Shown here in pieces: positions 43,301 to 57,100 of a DNA stretch of 64,000 nt (its first letter is position 1; each line of letters opens with the position of its first letter). The translations under genes and the position numbers were made by a program. The notes beneath the pieces are model-generated. The model worked only from the letters and a program-made list of their open reading frames with translations. It made no database searches and was not told where the DNA came from. Source of the DNA: Limanda limanda (lineage: Eukaryota > Chordata > Actinopteri > Pleuronectiformes > Pleuronectidae); the NCBI RefSeq assembly GCF_963576545.1, contig NC_083651.1:22618248-22682247 (forward strand). The letters run 5' to 3'.

Positions 43301-44115
43301 GGGTAACAAATAATTCAAGGTTTTATGCCTGACTACAAAATACATGATTTATTCATTCATGCAATTATTTGTTGTCAAAGCTGTGATACACACTCATATC
43401 CAAAGCTCCAAAAATCTGACCACTCTTCAGAGACCAGGGCCTCCAAAAAATAACAAAGTGCTTGTATCAGCTGCTCTGGAGTCAGTGCAAATCCCTTTTT
43501 ATCCAACATTATAACCTCCAAGGCTTTTCCACTGGTCACCCTGCTCAGGGTGAGCGAAGGGTCTGCATTGATGTGCTCTCTGTCCAGCTCTGCTCCTGTC
43601 ATGGCAGCAAAGAGAGGTTTCTGACACTTTCAGCTTCCAGACACGTTTCTGAGCCACTGAACTGAACTAAAATCCAGGTCTGAAGACATAAACTATCACA
43701 GACTGACAAAGCGACTGACCGACAGAATACGGCGGCAGATGTGGCCTTGACCAGGATCCAACCCGGACATGCCACAATTACCAGGCACGGCACAATCGCC
43801 CGGCACATTCAGGGAGCGCAGACGTTTGTTGGCATATCATTAAACTCCTTACAGCGTTCAAGGTTATTCAAGAAGGGAGCGACTAAATGTATGTACGCTC
43901 CCACCCATCTTTATCTATTTAATGATGTGAGAAGTTAGGCTTGATTCATTATTGGTCATTAATCATTCATGTCCACACTATTACTAATATAGGCTCCACA
44001 TTTTATCTACCCATGATTTGGAAATTATGTTAAAGGCGAGAACCGCAGGTCAGTCAAGTGTTTAAATTAAAATCTCACTCACATAGTTATACACACACAC
44101 ACGCATGCACGCACA

Positions 44116-44151
<36 letters not shown>

Positions 44152-47100
44152 TGCACGCACAGACACACAGACACACACACACAGACACACACACGGCTTA
44201 TGAACTGATCGGTGTACTAAACTTTATTCTTGAATCTTACGATGCACTGTCACACTGTTTGAAGGACACATCTCTCAGTCATATTTATGAAGGGACTCTT
44301 GCTGTGCAGTGGGATCACTGGATTTGTATTCAGGAGGGTGTTTGCTCTAGCACTGAACCCCGGTGACTGTGTTATCTGTTGTTTTAAATATTTCTACAGT
44401 TGTTATCTTCCCATAGCTTGATTTAACCTTTAGCCCGAGGAGTTAGGCTTTATCGACTAACTGCAGCCAGGAAGCCATTCTAAAGCAGAATGCATTTCAA
44501 GCAGCTGAACCGGGACCATGGTCACTTACCTTGTATCCCACAGTAAGATCCTGGCAATCCTGCGTGCAGCCGCTGACTCTGCGATTCAGGCACTCGTTCA
44601 CGTTGCAGTTCTTCTCGTCGGACTTGTCTCCACAATCGTCTCTCCCATCGCAGAGATTACCCTCAGAAATGCAGCGTCCATTTGAGCACATGAAGAAGGA
44701 GCCATTGCACAAGCTTCCTGAAAAAAGCGAGATATGACTTTCACTGGCACAACATCCTTTAACAATTCCTCATCTAAGTTGTGGAACATTTTTTAACCAG
44801 ACGATGGGGCTTGACAGATTAATCCTTTTCAGGAAAAAGTCTCCTGGTGGTGGCAGCTTTTGTTTCCACCATATGTCCCCACCAGTTTCCTTGGCGAGTG
44901 GTGCTGCCTGTGACACTGATGAAGAGATTCCAGCTGCGAGCCAAACAGCAGTCTTACCTGCAGCCAGACATTTGAGGTTCAGAGGCAGTTCATCAGAGTG
45001 GTCGGGACAGTCTGCATGGCCGTCACACTCCCACTGAGAGCTGAGGAGACAGCGGCCGTCCCTGCAGCGGAATTCCTCAGAACCACAGGAGCGATAGACT
45101 GGAGAAGGAGAAAGAGGCGTTTTTTCATCAAGTTCCAATTGGCAGTGACATGGTGTCAGTTATTGGTGGTGGTAGAATGAAGTACTAATCCGATGGGCTC
45201 CACTAGGCTGCAAAAGGGAATGTTTGTCTGATTATTTCAACAAATACTTGTGTTATAAAATATTGTTTATCAGCCGAAGCCATCTGGATGTATAATGGTG
45301 TCTATAGCTGCATTATTCAATAATTCAAATATGAATACATCATCAGTATTACTTCGACATAATAAAGCAGCAACAGAGAATTCCCTCTAGTTTTGACATC
45401 AAAACTTGCTTATGGATTGATCTATAATAAACCAGCTCGAAAAAGAACTGGCTGCACATACTCACACACAATAATCTCCCTAGATAATTGTTCCATCATT
45501 CAAAACAATTGTATTGAACCTCATAATTTTGCATAAAGCCTGATTGAAGTCCAGAGAAACTGTACCTTTATAAACATTGCCTTCCATATTAATTTTTTTT
45601 CTATCAGCACAAATTGAATATAATATTCATAGTTAAGTTTTCATTAGTGTACAATCACCTGAAACCAAGAATCAATGCGTTTTCATTAGCGTGGAATGAG
45701 CTCTTTATAGCTACGTAAGGAGCAGGTCCTCCTCCAGAGAGTTTGCCACGTTGCAGCGCCGTGTTTTGAAAGAAGCGCATTGCAAATACAATCTGCACAC
45801 CCACAGATAGATGTCACTTTATTCTACACACTAGCAATTTACACCACAGCGCAACCTGCATTCAACTCACCACATTCCACTGACTCATCGGTTCCGTCTC
45901 CGCAGTCGTCATCGTGATCGCAGACAAACCGCTGGGGGATACACGCCTTGTTGCGGCAGCGATATGAGCTGTCATCACATGTGTTGTTGGGTGCTAATGC
46001 AAGGAAAGAGGTGAGATCAACGTGCTAATCAATAGAAAAACAATTTTTCTGAACATGGCAATCAGTATGCCAGTCAATATTAATAAACTTTATGCTAATC
46101 CCCATACAGAGGCATAGAGTTGTGCATAACTGTCCACATTGTACTGGTTTCATGATCTATGAGCTATTGTTTCATGTGGTATTCTAAAGTTACACAAGGA
46201 CAATCATTTGTAAACAGGCAGTGATTCCTTTGCCCTGGGATTACATAAAGTTTTATACTTGCAATGAGCTACTGAGGGGTTGTGAACTAGAAGACGCAGT
46301 TTACCACAGCCAGCTGCAGAGAGCTCATCGCTCCCATCAGGGCAGTCCCGCTCGCCATCACAGAGCCAGCGTTTCGGAACACAGGCATACGACCCAGGGC
46401 AGCTGAACAGCCCCGGAGCACATGTCACTGAGCCTAAGAGGAAAACAGGAGCACATGCTCTACTTTCAAACACCAAAGAATACAATGGGTCAAATGCAGC
46501 ACAGAGAAAAATAGGTACATCTGAACTGAAGCGGATGTATCTTGGTTTTGGTTCAGTTATTTCATAGAATATGTCAGTCTGAGCCCCTGAAGGGTCAGGG
46601 CCAGTATTTTGTATAAGGCCGACTGCGTTCTCCTTTAGAGACTTCTTGATCTAAGAATTTGTTTACTTTCACTTGTTTATGTTATTATGTTATATAACCA
46701 GGCCTATTGATCGGTAGCACTATATGAGAGTACTTCAGTTCAAAGTAAAACTAAACAAGCTGTTCCATACTGCAGGGTTGTAGTGGAAGAAGATGAGTGG
46801 AAATGGGCAACATATCAGAGTGTGGATACCAGAGCCTGTCGGGACCAAACAGTCTAGGCCGGGTTCGGACACAGCTTTTCAAATGATTTACAGGTTTGGG
46901 TTCGTCAGCTGACTTGGATGATATTTCACAATGCACATGTCATCAGGGAAAAACAAGCAATAACCATGTGTGAAGGACGGTAACACCATCTCTGCAGCCT
47001 CTATGTTCATCTTACAATAACTGCATCAGGCTCGGATCTGGTCAGACAGTGTCACGACGTTCCCTGACTCATAATGTAGAACATGACAGTGCAAAAACTA

Positions 47101-50100
47101 GCAGTGGTTGTTCCTTTAGTGACCATTGTAAGCAAGCGACATTCAAATTGCATCAGAAAAAGAAGAATCCCTGTTGGGTTTGGGTTGGACTGGGTTAGTT
47201 TTCTCTTGGACTCAGATGGGTTCAAATCAAATTCTGCACTCTACTACATATGGCTCAGAAGAAATAGCAGAAGAGAAGTAGTAAAAAGTAATCCTCACAA
47301 GAAGTACCAGTGCTCCACAATAAAACATTGGAACTCATTCAATAAAAGCTTTGGTCACGGTTTGGAATGTCCGTCCCTTTTTGATCCCCATAAAACAAAC
47401 GTTCATTGTGCAGCAGTTGCCCTTATTCACAGCTAACACATAAAGATCGTGCTACTGCGAGTAAAAATATCCACTTCAATCCTCTAAGTCATCATTACTT
47501 TGGATTAGAACAAAGACGAGAGGAAAAAATTGCTGCACAGGGAAACAAAGGTAAATACAGTAGCTCAGTGAAGCATGTAGCGCTAACATGCATATCTTGT
47601 TTTTGACGAGAACTGTGCTTCAGAAACCCACGGGCCATTTCATTAATATTTCCTTGAAACTCCATTACAATCCAATTATACAAGCAATGTTCACTGCAAT
47701 TCTTGTCTCTTTATTGTGGTTGGATTTTTTGTTTTATTGTAGTATTCATTACACACACACCCACCCACACACACATCTCATTTGCCAATTGAAATCACTG
47801 TGCCTCTTGGGTCTCGGTGATGAAAAATCTATTTGCCTCAGTGCCCACTCCAGTCATCAGAAATGCCTGCAGCCCCCTTTGTTGTCTCATTAAGATTGTT
47901 TCATCTCTTTTCATTAATTTCCAGCTCTGATGGAGGAAACACATGGAGCCGCCATATGAATTATAGCGGATGTGACCTTTTATACTGACAGCAGACTCCC
48001 GTGACATGCTAAAGGGCACTCACCACAGATCTGCACGCTCTCGTCAAGGCCGTCCTCGCAGTCGTTCTCTCCGTCGCACAGCCACTGCTTGGCGATGCAC
48101 TTGTTCTTCGAGCAGGCAAACTGGTTCCACAAGCATGATGAATCTGCGGAGAGCAGGGACATTTCAATTCCATAAATCAAACAAAGTGGGGAGGACGCAA
48201 CAAGAAAAGCAGCAAAGCCTATAGAAGTGGCTCCTATTTGCCCCAGTGGCTCGTTCTCTTCTCTCTGTGTAGTGTCTTTGCTTAGTGTCACCACAGGAGT
48301 AAAGCTGCCACTCAAAGGATTGTAGATTTATGTTTTCCCTTTTGTCTCTTAAAGGAAGGTGTTTTGATAGATGCTCAGCGTTACTCGTAATTCAGATTCA
48401 TTTCTACTATCAAATTATAAAAGAGAGCAAGATACTTAAGGTGAGAGTAAACTGTCGGATGTCAATAACGAGCATGCTGCTGATCACGGTGTAAAAGTCA
48501 TTGTGAACCATGTGGATATATTCATTATCTGTGCTGAGTCTGTGTCACTGAGCCACCCACTCTCCCTGGAGAGTTGTTCTGTGGTCTCTGCCTCTCAGAT
48601 GTCAGGCCTGGAAAAGTCTGCCAGAGCTTTGATGAGACGTTGAGAGAAGGAAGGGAGAATGTGTGCTCCGGGTCAGACCACAGTGCAAGGCATTATGGAT
48701 CCCACTGAGCGTGGAGGGGGAGGGACCGGGGGCATCTCTCCCACTGGGTTGCTTTCCTCGCCGTCATGCTTTGTACATTGTGTTAGCTTTACGTTCACTG
48801 ATACAATGATGTGAGATAAGGATGAGATAAACATAAAATGGCTTAATGTGGAATTCCTGATTATCTAGACTTTCTGTATGTTATTCCAGATCAAATGTGA
48901 GCGGGAGCTTCCAGTGTGCGGCAACATAGCAAGTCCACAGCACATAGACTGTATCAAAGATCCTTTCATGACTTACTTTCAACAGTGTTTCACAGAGTAG
49001 AAACGCTCAGTATGCATTGTGAAGTGACAAATGACTATTTCCTCTAATCAGATGTGGAATAGGACATTTCGGAAATGTAATGGCATTTTCCTCAAACCAC
49101 TTTCCCTCTGCAGACAGATTATCAGTGGCTGGAGCTTTTTATATGATAATTAACTCAGAGGAATGGGAGTATTGTCTTTTTGTCCTGAAAAAACTATTCA
49201 GAGCATCTCAAAGAGTTTAGGCGTAATTCATATCAGTTCTGATAAAAGAACATTTGAAGCACGGGATGTTATCGTTTCGCACGGGCACAAATGACATTTT
49301 AAGATAAAACGATGGAAATGGTGTCCGTGTGTTATGCATCTCTCTAACAACATTCATGGACCCTTTATAAAATAAATCAGATAAGTGGAGCAGCACTAAG
49401 AAAGGAAAACGAGTGTTCCTATTGCTTTTCATTTCCAAGAAAAAAAACAGAGGTGCTGCTTCATCATACAGGAAGAGGAAACCGGGAGAATTAGAGATCT
49501 AATACATCCTAGTGAAACATTGACCATTACAAGACCTGTAAGTTGTATTGTCACATTTTATTTGTGTTACTCTGGATGTTAGTCCCTGAGGTTTGGATGA
49601 TTTAAAGGGAAAATTACAACACTAGTGGGTCTATGAGGCTGGACTTGGGCACAACAGTCCTTAAGCTGACAAGGACTATTGACCTGATCCCGTATAACAA
49701 ATAATTATGATTATGATGTCTATTAGGGCTGCACGATATATAACATAACAACAACAACAACAGCAATATACGTATCGCAAAACACTGCTTGAACTTCCAT
49801 GCCATGCATCCACGCTCTGAGTTTGTGTGTTTGTGTGTGCGTGCGTGTGTGGAAAATTATATGTTTGGTTCTTTGCAAATTATAATGGTTACATATTTGT
49901 TGTGTTACAACAAAGGTTTTAAATCCACGTTAAATACAGAGTGTGAGTGTTGTGACAGTGTGTATGTGGAACACGTGTGCGACCGTGATGAATCCTTGCA
50001 GACGCTCTGACCACCTGAATCACAGCAACCAGTCAATTTTGCTTTGATGCCAAGGGCAATGACACGTGAACGGGTACGAGAGTGAGCTGTTGGTTTTGAG

Positions 50101-51127
50101 GGCAAATTATATTAATCCGTGCCATGACATAATTATGGCCCTCCTGTTTAATTGCGGAGGTCTCTGACTTTGTCACGGTAGGTTCTGCATACATTAGCGT
50201 GGATCAAAGCAAGAAGGAGGGATGCTCCTGCCGCCTCTGGTGAGGGAAGTGGAGTGAGGGAAGTGGAGTGAGGGGAAGAGGAGTGGCATCGTAATGTGTA
50301 ATCCTCTCATATGTCACGAGTTGCCATTCAGTCCACAATTCCGTCTTTAATATAACCGTTTCAGTGATGGCTCATTCATGAATTGTTAACACTTGGCGTG
50401 CTGTGTATCATAATTCAAAGAGAGAAAGGGGGGAAAAACTTGTGCCCTCGACAGCCGCACTCTGAATTCACAGACACCTACTAGAGAAATCTCACACAGA
50501 CAATCCGGGGGAGCAAAACAAAGTGGGGAGAAATTTCCATGTGGCATGATGAACAATCATCTCTTGTCCTTCTGTCTCCTCAGTATAAACTGTACTGTAC
50601 GCAATATCCGTTGCAGCACTGGATCTATTTATATGGAAAATATGGTACAACAAATAGCTTCTTGTTAATGGATAATAAATATCCTTCCAACCACCGACAG
50701 TGTTGTTTAGAGCAACCACACACCTCATCAATTTTTACCGGTTAGAAAACAAAACATCATTGCAGTTTATTGTGTGGAGGCTCCTCCGTGTGAGGTTGGA
50801 TTTGTTTGCTTACCGCACTGGAACTCATCCGCCCCGTCCTCACAGTCCTTCTGGCCGTCGCACAGCCACACGCTGGAGATGCAGTTCCCGCTCGGACACG
50901 CAAAGTGGCCCTCCTCGCACTTCTGTCCATGGGAAACTGGGAAGAGCGACGGAACCAAGTCAGTCTTCTGGGCATTAGTCGTGATTGAGGTCATTATCTA
51001 ATACTAAGCTCTCAGAATCTCTCATTCCACTGTCATTATCATCTCTCAAATTTGAGATCTGTTTTAAGTCTTTTCTAATTGAAGCTGGCTAACTTGATCT
51101 GCCTCTCAATGCACAGGCAAAATGTGA

Positions 51128-51198
<71 letters not shown>

Positions 51199-54100
51199 AC
51201 CCACCCTGGCAATTGGTCTCATCAACGTAGTCGCCGCAGTCATTTGCACCATCGCAGATCCACGAGTGGTGGATGCACAGCGAGGTGGAGTTGCAGCTGA
51301 TGAAATCTTTCTCTTTCACCCCCAGCTTGTGAAAGTGCGAGCAGTCGGTGTGGTCTGAATACAAAACACAGCACAACAACAATTGTCTTGTCACAGCGCC
51401 GTGATGGCGGAGGCGAGAACGAGGGTGGCAGCATTCAATGTGATCCCAGTGACGAGTTGGTGGTGTTGTCGGTTGGTGTGTTTGGTTTGTGAGCAAGATC
51501 ACACAAAACCAACTGAAGACATTTCCATAAAAAACTTGGTGGAAGGATATGATGATTTACACAACTTACCCAGGAAACAATTCATGGGTCGTGATGGAAA
51601 AAAACAAAACAGGCATACATACATGCAACTGTTCTCTATGAATGTGTGTAATGTGGTTCAGCTTGATTTAATTTAAGTTGGGCCTTTGCAGTGGTATGAC
51701 CTCTACTGACTGCCACTGTCATATTTCCATTGTACCTGCAATGCATAGCAAAAGGTAGAAAGAACTTACTGCAGCTTTTTTCATCGGAGGCGTCGGCACA
51801 GTCGATGACCTGGTTACACCAGGCTGAGCTGGGGACGCAGCTCCCGTCCCGGCACGATGACTCCGACGAGCCGCACGTGACATCTCGGGGAAGGAAAAAT
51901 TTGCATTTCAAAAAAGATAACAGAAGAGACGCAGCACTCAGACGGAGTTAACAGGTACAGCTCACAACAATGCCGAGAACCTCTTGGGTGAAAATTAGCT
52001 CCGGGTCGCAGACTGACAGAGAAGAAGAAAGGGCTCGCGATGAGTTGCAGTATCTGTGCAGTTGGTTTTCCTTGGCTATAAAAAAATTGCTCGACTTTCA
52101 TGACCCCCTAAGTGCTGTGCAAGAGCAAATCACACTTAATATGCAAGAGGGGGCTCCTTAGTTGTGCTGTTCATTCACCACCTAATGCACAATGGTTCTG
52201 GTCATTTCACCTCGCTGCATTTTATTATCGTATATAACATAATACTATAATTAAATGTTCCAGCGGCAATGGGAAAAGTTATTGTTGATGTCCCATTAAA
52301 AGAAAAATGCCAGGCTGAAGATGACACTACGTAATGAGATTAACTCCTCCCTAAAATCCCCAAAAGCCGAGTCCACATTAATTACGAGAGCCCCTCTGTC
52401 TCCTCCCGGGCTCAATCGGCTCGGTGAGAGGCTCTTCACCTTATTTTCCCTCTTTCACCAATTACAGAGTGAAAATAAACACCACGGCTCTTTTTCCTGC
52501 GTTATTTCCCCGTCGAGGTAAAAGAGAAATCTGTGCTATGCAGGTTTCTCAGAGGCAACTTTGTCAGGGTGGAGGTTGGAATCCTCTTTGAATTTGTGCA
52601 CTCTTTATGATCTTGGGGCTCATTAGACAGTGAAGGCTTAGCCCAGCATGTAGCCTAGCGTGCTGTATTAATATGAGCATTAGTGTGTGGCTGGATCCTG
52701 CCCTCAGAGGCAGGACGGATAGAACAGGAGATCAAACGGCTGTGACTCACTGGTACAGAAAGCCTCATCCGAGTTGTCCCCACAGTCATCAATCCCATCA
52801 CAGAAACGACTGTTGGCCACACAGCGCTGGTTGTAGCACGGCCTGAAACCCTTCCGACAGCTTCTGTTGTCTGAACACATTTAATTGTGTCAACGTGTAG
52901 GAAATAACCACATATTTGTAAATGGCAAACAGCGATGGATAGGTAAATTGTTCAATATCTGTGTTTTTAATCCGTATTGACTTCAGATTGAGAGCTGTGA
53001 AGTGTTTCTTACCACAGTACTGCATCTTCTCATCTGATTTATCTTTGCAGTGGGCTATTCCGTCACAGGTCAGCTGGTAGTTTACACACTCTCCATTTCC
53101 ACACTCGAATTCAGTGTGGATGTTGCAGGAGGAATTTTCTGCTGCAGAAGAAGACAATGGTGAATAACGATGATGACGGATCTTGCCTGTCAAAATGGAG
53201 AATTTAACTGTACAACAGCTGTTAGCAACGACAACATGGATTGTATTTGATTCTCCATGTCATGTTCTACACTGGTAGCCGAGGGTAAGGGACATTGTAT
53301 TCTTCTAGAAGGGGGTCATGTGATAGGAGCCCTATGAATCCCCCAAGGCTACGTTGTGACTAAGAAGAGCCAATCAGCAAGCGTTTCCATTGGAAGTAGC
53401 CTGAATAAGTGGGAAATGCCTGGTAAAGTATTATACTTTATACCATTTGAATAATTAATGCCATTAGTTATGTTAGTTATATGGTATTACTTCAAATTTC
53501 TACAATAATTATCTTCTATCTACGAACCCCAGCCTGTGCTTCTTGCAGTTTTCACAATTCAGCGATCTGAAACTTCTTCCTCCTCTAGTACCGAGTGGAA
53601 TCGGGCCCACTGTCCTCTACTGTGACATCCAGGCTTCCATCCAGCTCTTCTGAGTCACTTGCCATGTTCAGTCCAGCCAAACTTCCCTCATTTGAACAGC
53701 TCCTCCCACCTTATGTTCTATATCCTCACACTGCATATGGAATTCACAGAGCCGTGTGTCAAATTAGAAAAGGCTCCACACTTGTGACTTCAGGCGACTA
53801 ATTGTGACAAAACCTCCTACTCCTCTCAAGTGTGTTTTCTGCTCCGGCTAAACTTAAAGTAGCACTGCATTATAGCTGCATCTTCCCTGAGCGGTATCGA
53901 CTAGGACTCCTGGAATCATTACAAAGTCACTGCCAAGCCAAAGAAGAAGAGTCAGCAGCTGGTCAACACTTTTCCGTTTGTGTGTGGTTATGTACAAAGC
54001 GATATATTCAAAGAGGGTTTGTGTAAACAGCACAGAGAATGTCTTACCAGGGTGTAAACAGATGCCAGGTTACAGCGTGAATACAAATTCAAGAGTGACG

Positions 54101-57100
54101 CATTTCGAAATAATAAATCCATTCAAAATTCCAATAAAAATCAATAGTTAATACCGTGGATGTTCGACAGGTTAGAGGTTTTGCCCTCAGGAGAATTAAT
54201 TATGAAGCTTCTCATGACTTACACACGCATCTGTTGTTATCCAGCAGCAAACGCTCTCCTCGGCAAGTGCAATTGACCCTCCCGTACGGAGTGAGGAGGC
54301 ACAGGTCACCGCAGCCTCCGTTCATGTGTCGGCACGGGGACAGCTCACCTTCAATCACAATCAGAGAGGAATTGGTTAGGAGGTCAGAAGCACTCTCCCC
54401 AGACAGCTTTCTATTTTAGATTTAATCAGTCTTAGACTTTCACTACATTCCTCTTCTGAGGAAGCACTGCAACGTGCCTGACAACTGGACTCAGGCATCC
54501 TTATATATTGGTAAGTAATGTTCAAAATGCTGGTAAGACCACCTTAATTATTAGCAATAAGGAAACGTGATATTCCAAACACATATCCCAAATACATTTT
54601 AGAAATCTCAATGGATTGAGCTGGCACAGATTTGTCTGCATAGCAACAGAAAAACATCCCTTAAATGATTTATAATTCAAGGAATTATGTCTTTGTTTTT
54701 TTTCATCTGAGGGCCTGATGGGGACTGACCTTTGCCGTTAATAAATAAGATAGTTGACATAGATCTTTCTCCAGTAAAAATTGACTAGTTGTATATGGAA
54801 TTAGGGCATCTTGATGTAATGGTCTCTGGCAGGATATTGGTGGTAATTAAAGTTACAAACAAGTATGTAACAAAACACTTAAAAGAATACAGCTATTGGC
54901 AAAATAAAATAAAAAATAAAAATCTGGTTCTAGTAAATTTAATGTGGTTTCATATGGAGAATGTCTTGGCAGAGGTATTCTCTCTACTGAGTGCCATTCT
55001 GTCACTGAATGCATCATAGTGCTGAATATACAAATACAATACATAGACCACAATCACCAACTCTAATCATTAAAGACAAATAAACAAAGCAAGGGCTGCT
55101 TCAGTCCTCAGGAGCTATGCATACAAGAAGCTTGGCAACAACATCTCATTTGTTAGTGTTCAGAAACATGCATGTTCAATGAAGACCCTCAGTTATTAAT
55201 TGCCCCTTAGCTACGAGTTATTCATGAGACAAGAATCGGCTCCTGGTCTTCAGCTCAGGTAACCAATTTGTATGATTATGAATAATCAGGACATTCATGA
55301 CAAGAAAAATGTAATCAGAGTTTCACAATGTAAAATCATGGTCATTGAACATGAAGCCGTCAACTCGAAGCTATAACCTGGCGTCTCGTAGGATGGGATT
55401 ATTTCCCATGATGGGATAAACAAGGAACAGCACGGCTCTTGGCGTCCAAGTCCAACCAGTGGGACACTCCGAAGCCCACTTCCCTTTGTCCTACTTGGAA
55501 ATTCAACTTTATATGGCACTTCGGAGACTCCCAATACAACATAGGCCTGTTTTTTAAATTAATTACCTCTGAAACTTTAGTTTCTGGACATTCCAAATAA
55601 GACCATGTTCATTTATCATCCGCGCTGATATTGTTCATCCAAACGAGGCCCAGTTTTTAAATATTTTGCTTTTACTTAGTAAAACCCAGGCGACATACCA
55701 ATGGACTAGTATTATTCACCAGTGTCAACTAATCGTTAATACATATTTTATTAAGAGTGCATTGAGATTACTCTGCAAAAAGTATTTATTTTCCTAAATG
55801 CACAGTATCCATCGCTAACAGTTTTGTGAAAGTGTTTGAAAAACTGCTACATTTAGTGAAAGTAGCAGTGAAATATAGTTAAAGTCTAAAAGTAAAATAA
55901 ATGTTTTGGTCTGTCTGACTGACTGATTTCTATTTATAACATTGTTTGATGGTTATTACAGAAGCATCAGTGAGTGAGCAGCATGTAAATGTTAGCTGCT
56001 GGAGCCGATTTGAGACAGTGCATTATTATTTGTAAAGGAGAAACAAGTTCTGAGACACACATTTGTTTTTATAATTACATTGGACATTTCAGTATTTATT
56101 GAATTCAAACCATGCAGATAATATATGCTGTATAAATATTGTATTGGAGCTGATAAATTACTTTTTAAAAATATATTTTTTAGGGCAGCATGAGCCACTG
56201 GCCAAAAGGCTGGAAACCAAAGGCTCAATCTTGTTTTTCATATTTTCCATTGTGTGGAATCCAACTTACAACTACAGCTGTTACATGAATGCGATGATTA
56301 GAAAGTGCAATATTTTTGTCTCTGAAATGCAGTCGAGTTGAAGTACTTCAAGTACATTAAAAATACCTCAAAAGAGCACACAGGTTTAGTACTTGAGTAA
56401 ATGTTGCATTTCGCTACTGGTTATAGCAACTGAAAAATGTCAAGACAGTGAGGGACAAGTGCATTCAAACTGTCGAAGTGACACTGATAATAACAGTTTT
56501 CTCTGATACTCTCATTTTTGCATCTGGTGTTGAACCAGCAGAACGAACAGCAGGAGCCACCGAAGGGGTTGTGACGTCGGAACGGTGAAACCAAACAAAA
56601 GCGTGCGGTGATGACAAACTAGCTGCGGCACAGATGTCATCACATACCCCTTCAAACTGATAACCACATGTATTTAGTTATTAATCGATGGTGTCTGATC
56701 ATGAATCACTTTAACAATGATGTCCTGACTGTGTGCGTCTGGTGTTGTGTGGAGCATGTGAACTACGTGGCTCATTAACTCTAAAGCGAATAAACAAACA
56801 CAAAGTAAACGTCCTGGTCCTAATAACTTCCTAATAGTGCTGGTGTTTGTTGTTAATGTGAATGGTGAGTGTAGGTCAGCGGGCGAGTGGAGGGAGGACA
56901 CTCAGACAGAGACTCTGACACGGTCAAAGACGGCTGGACATTTATTATGTGTTTGTCCTGATCATGAGGCAGTGGTGGTTATAATTATGCAGTGGAAGGA
57001 CATCAATAAAACAAGTTAACATGGCGTAAACCATGATTCGATTATGTTCTGTCTCGATGTAGTCGTCAATGTCCGCATTGCGATGCATCTAAGATAGATG

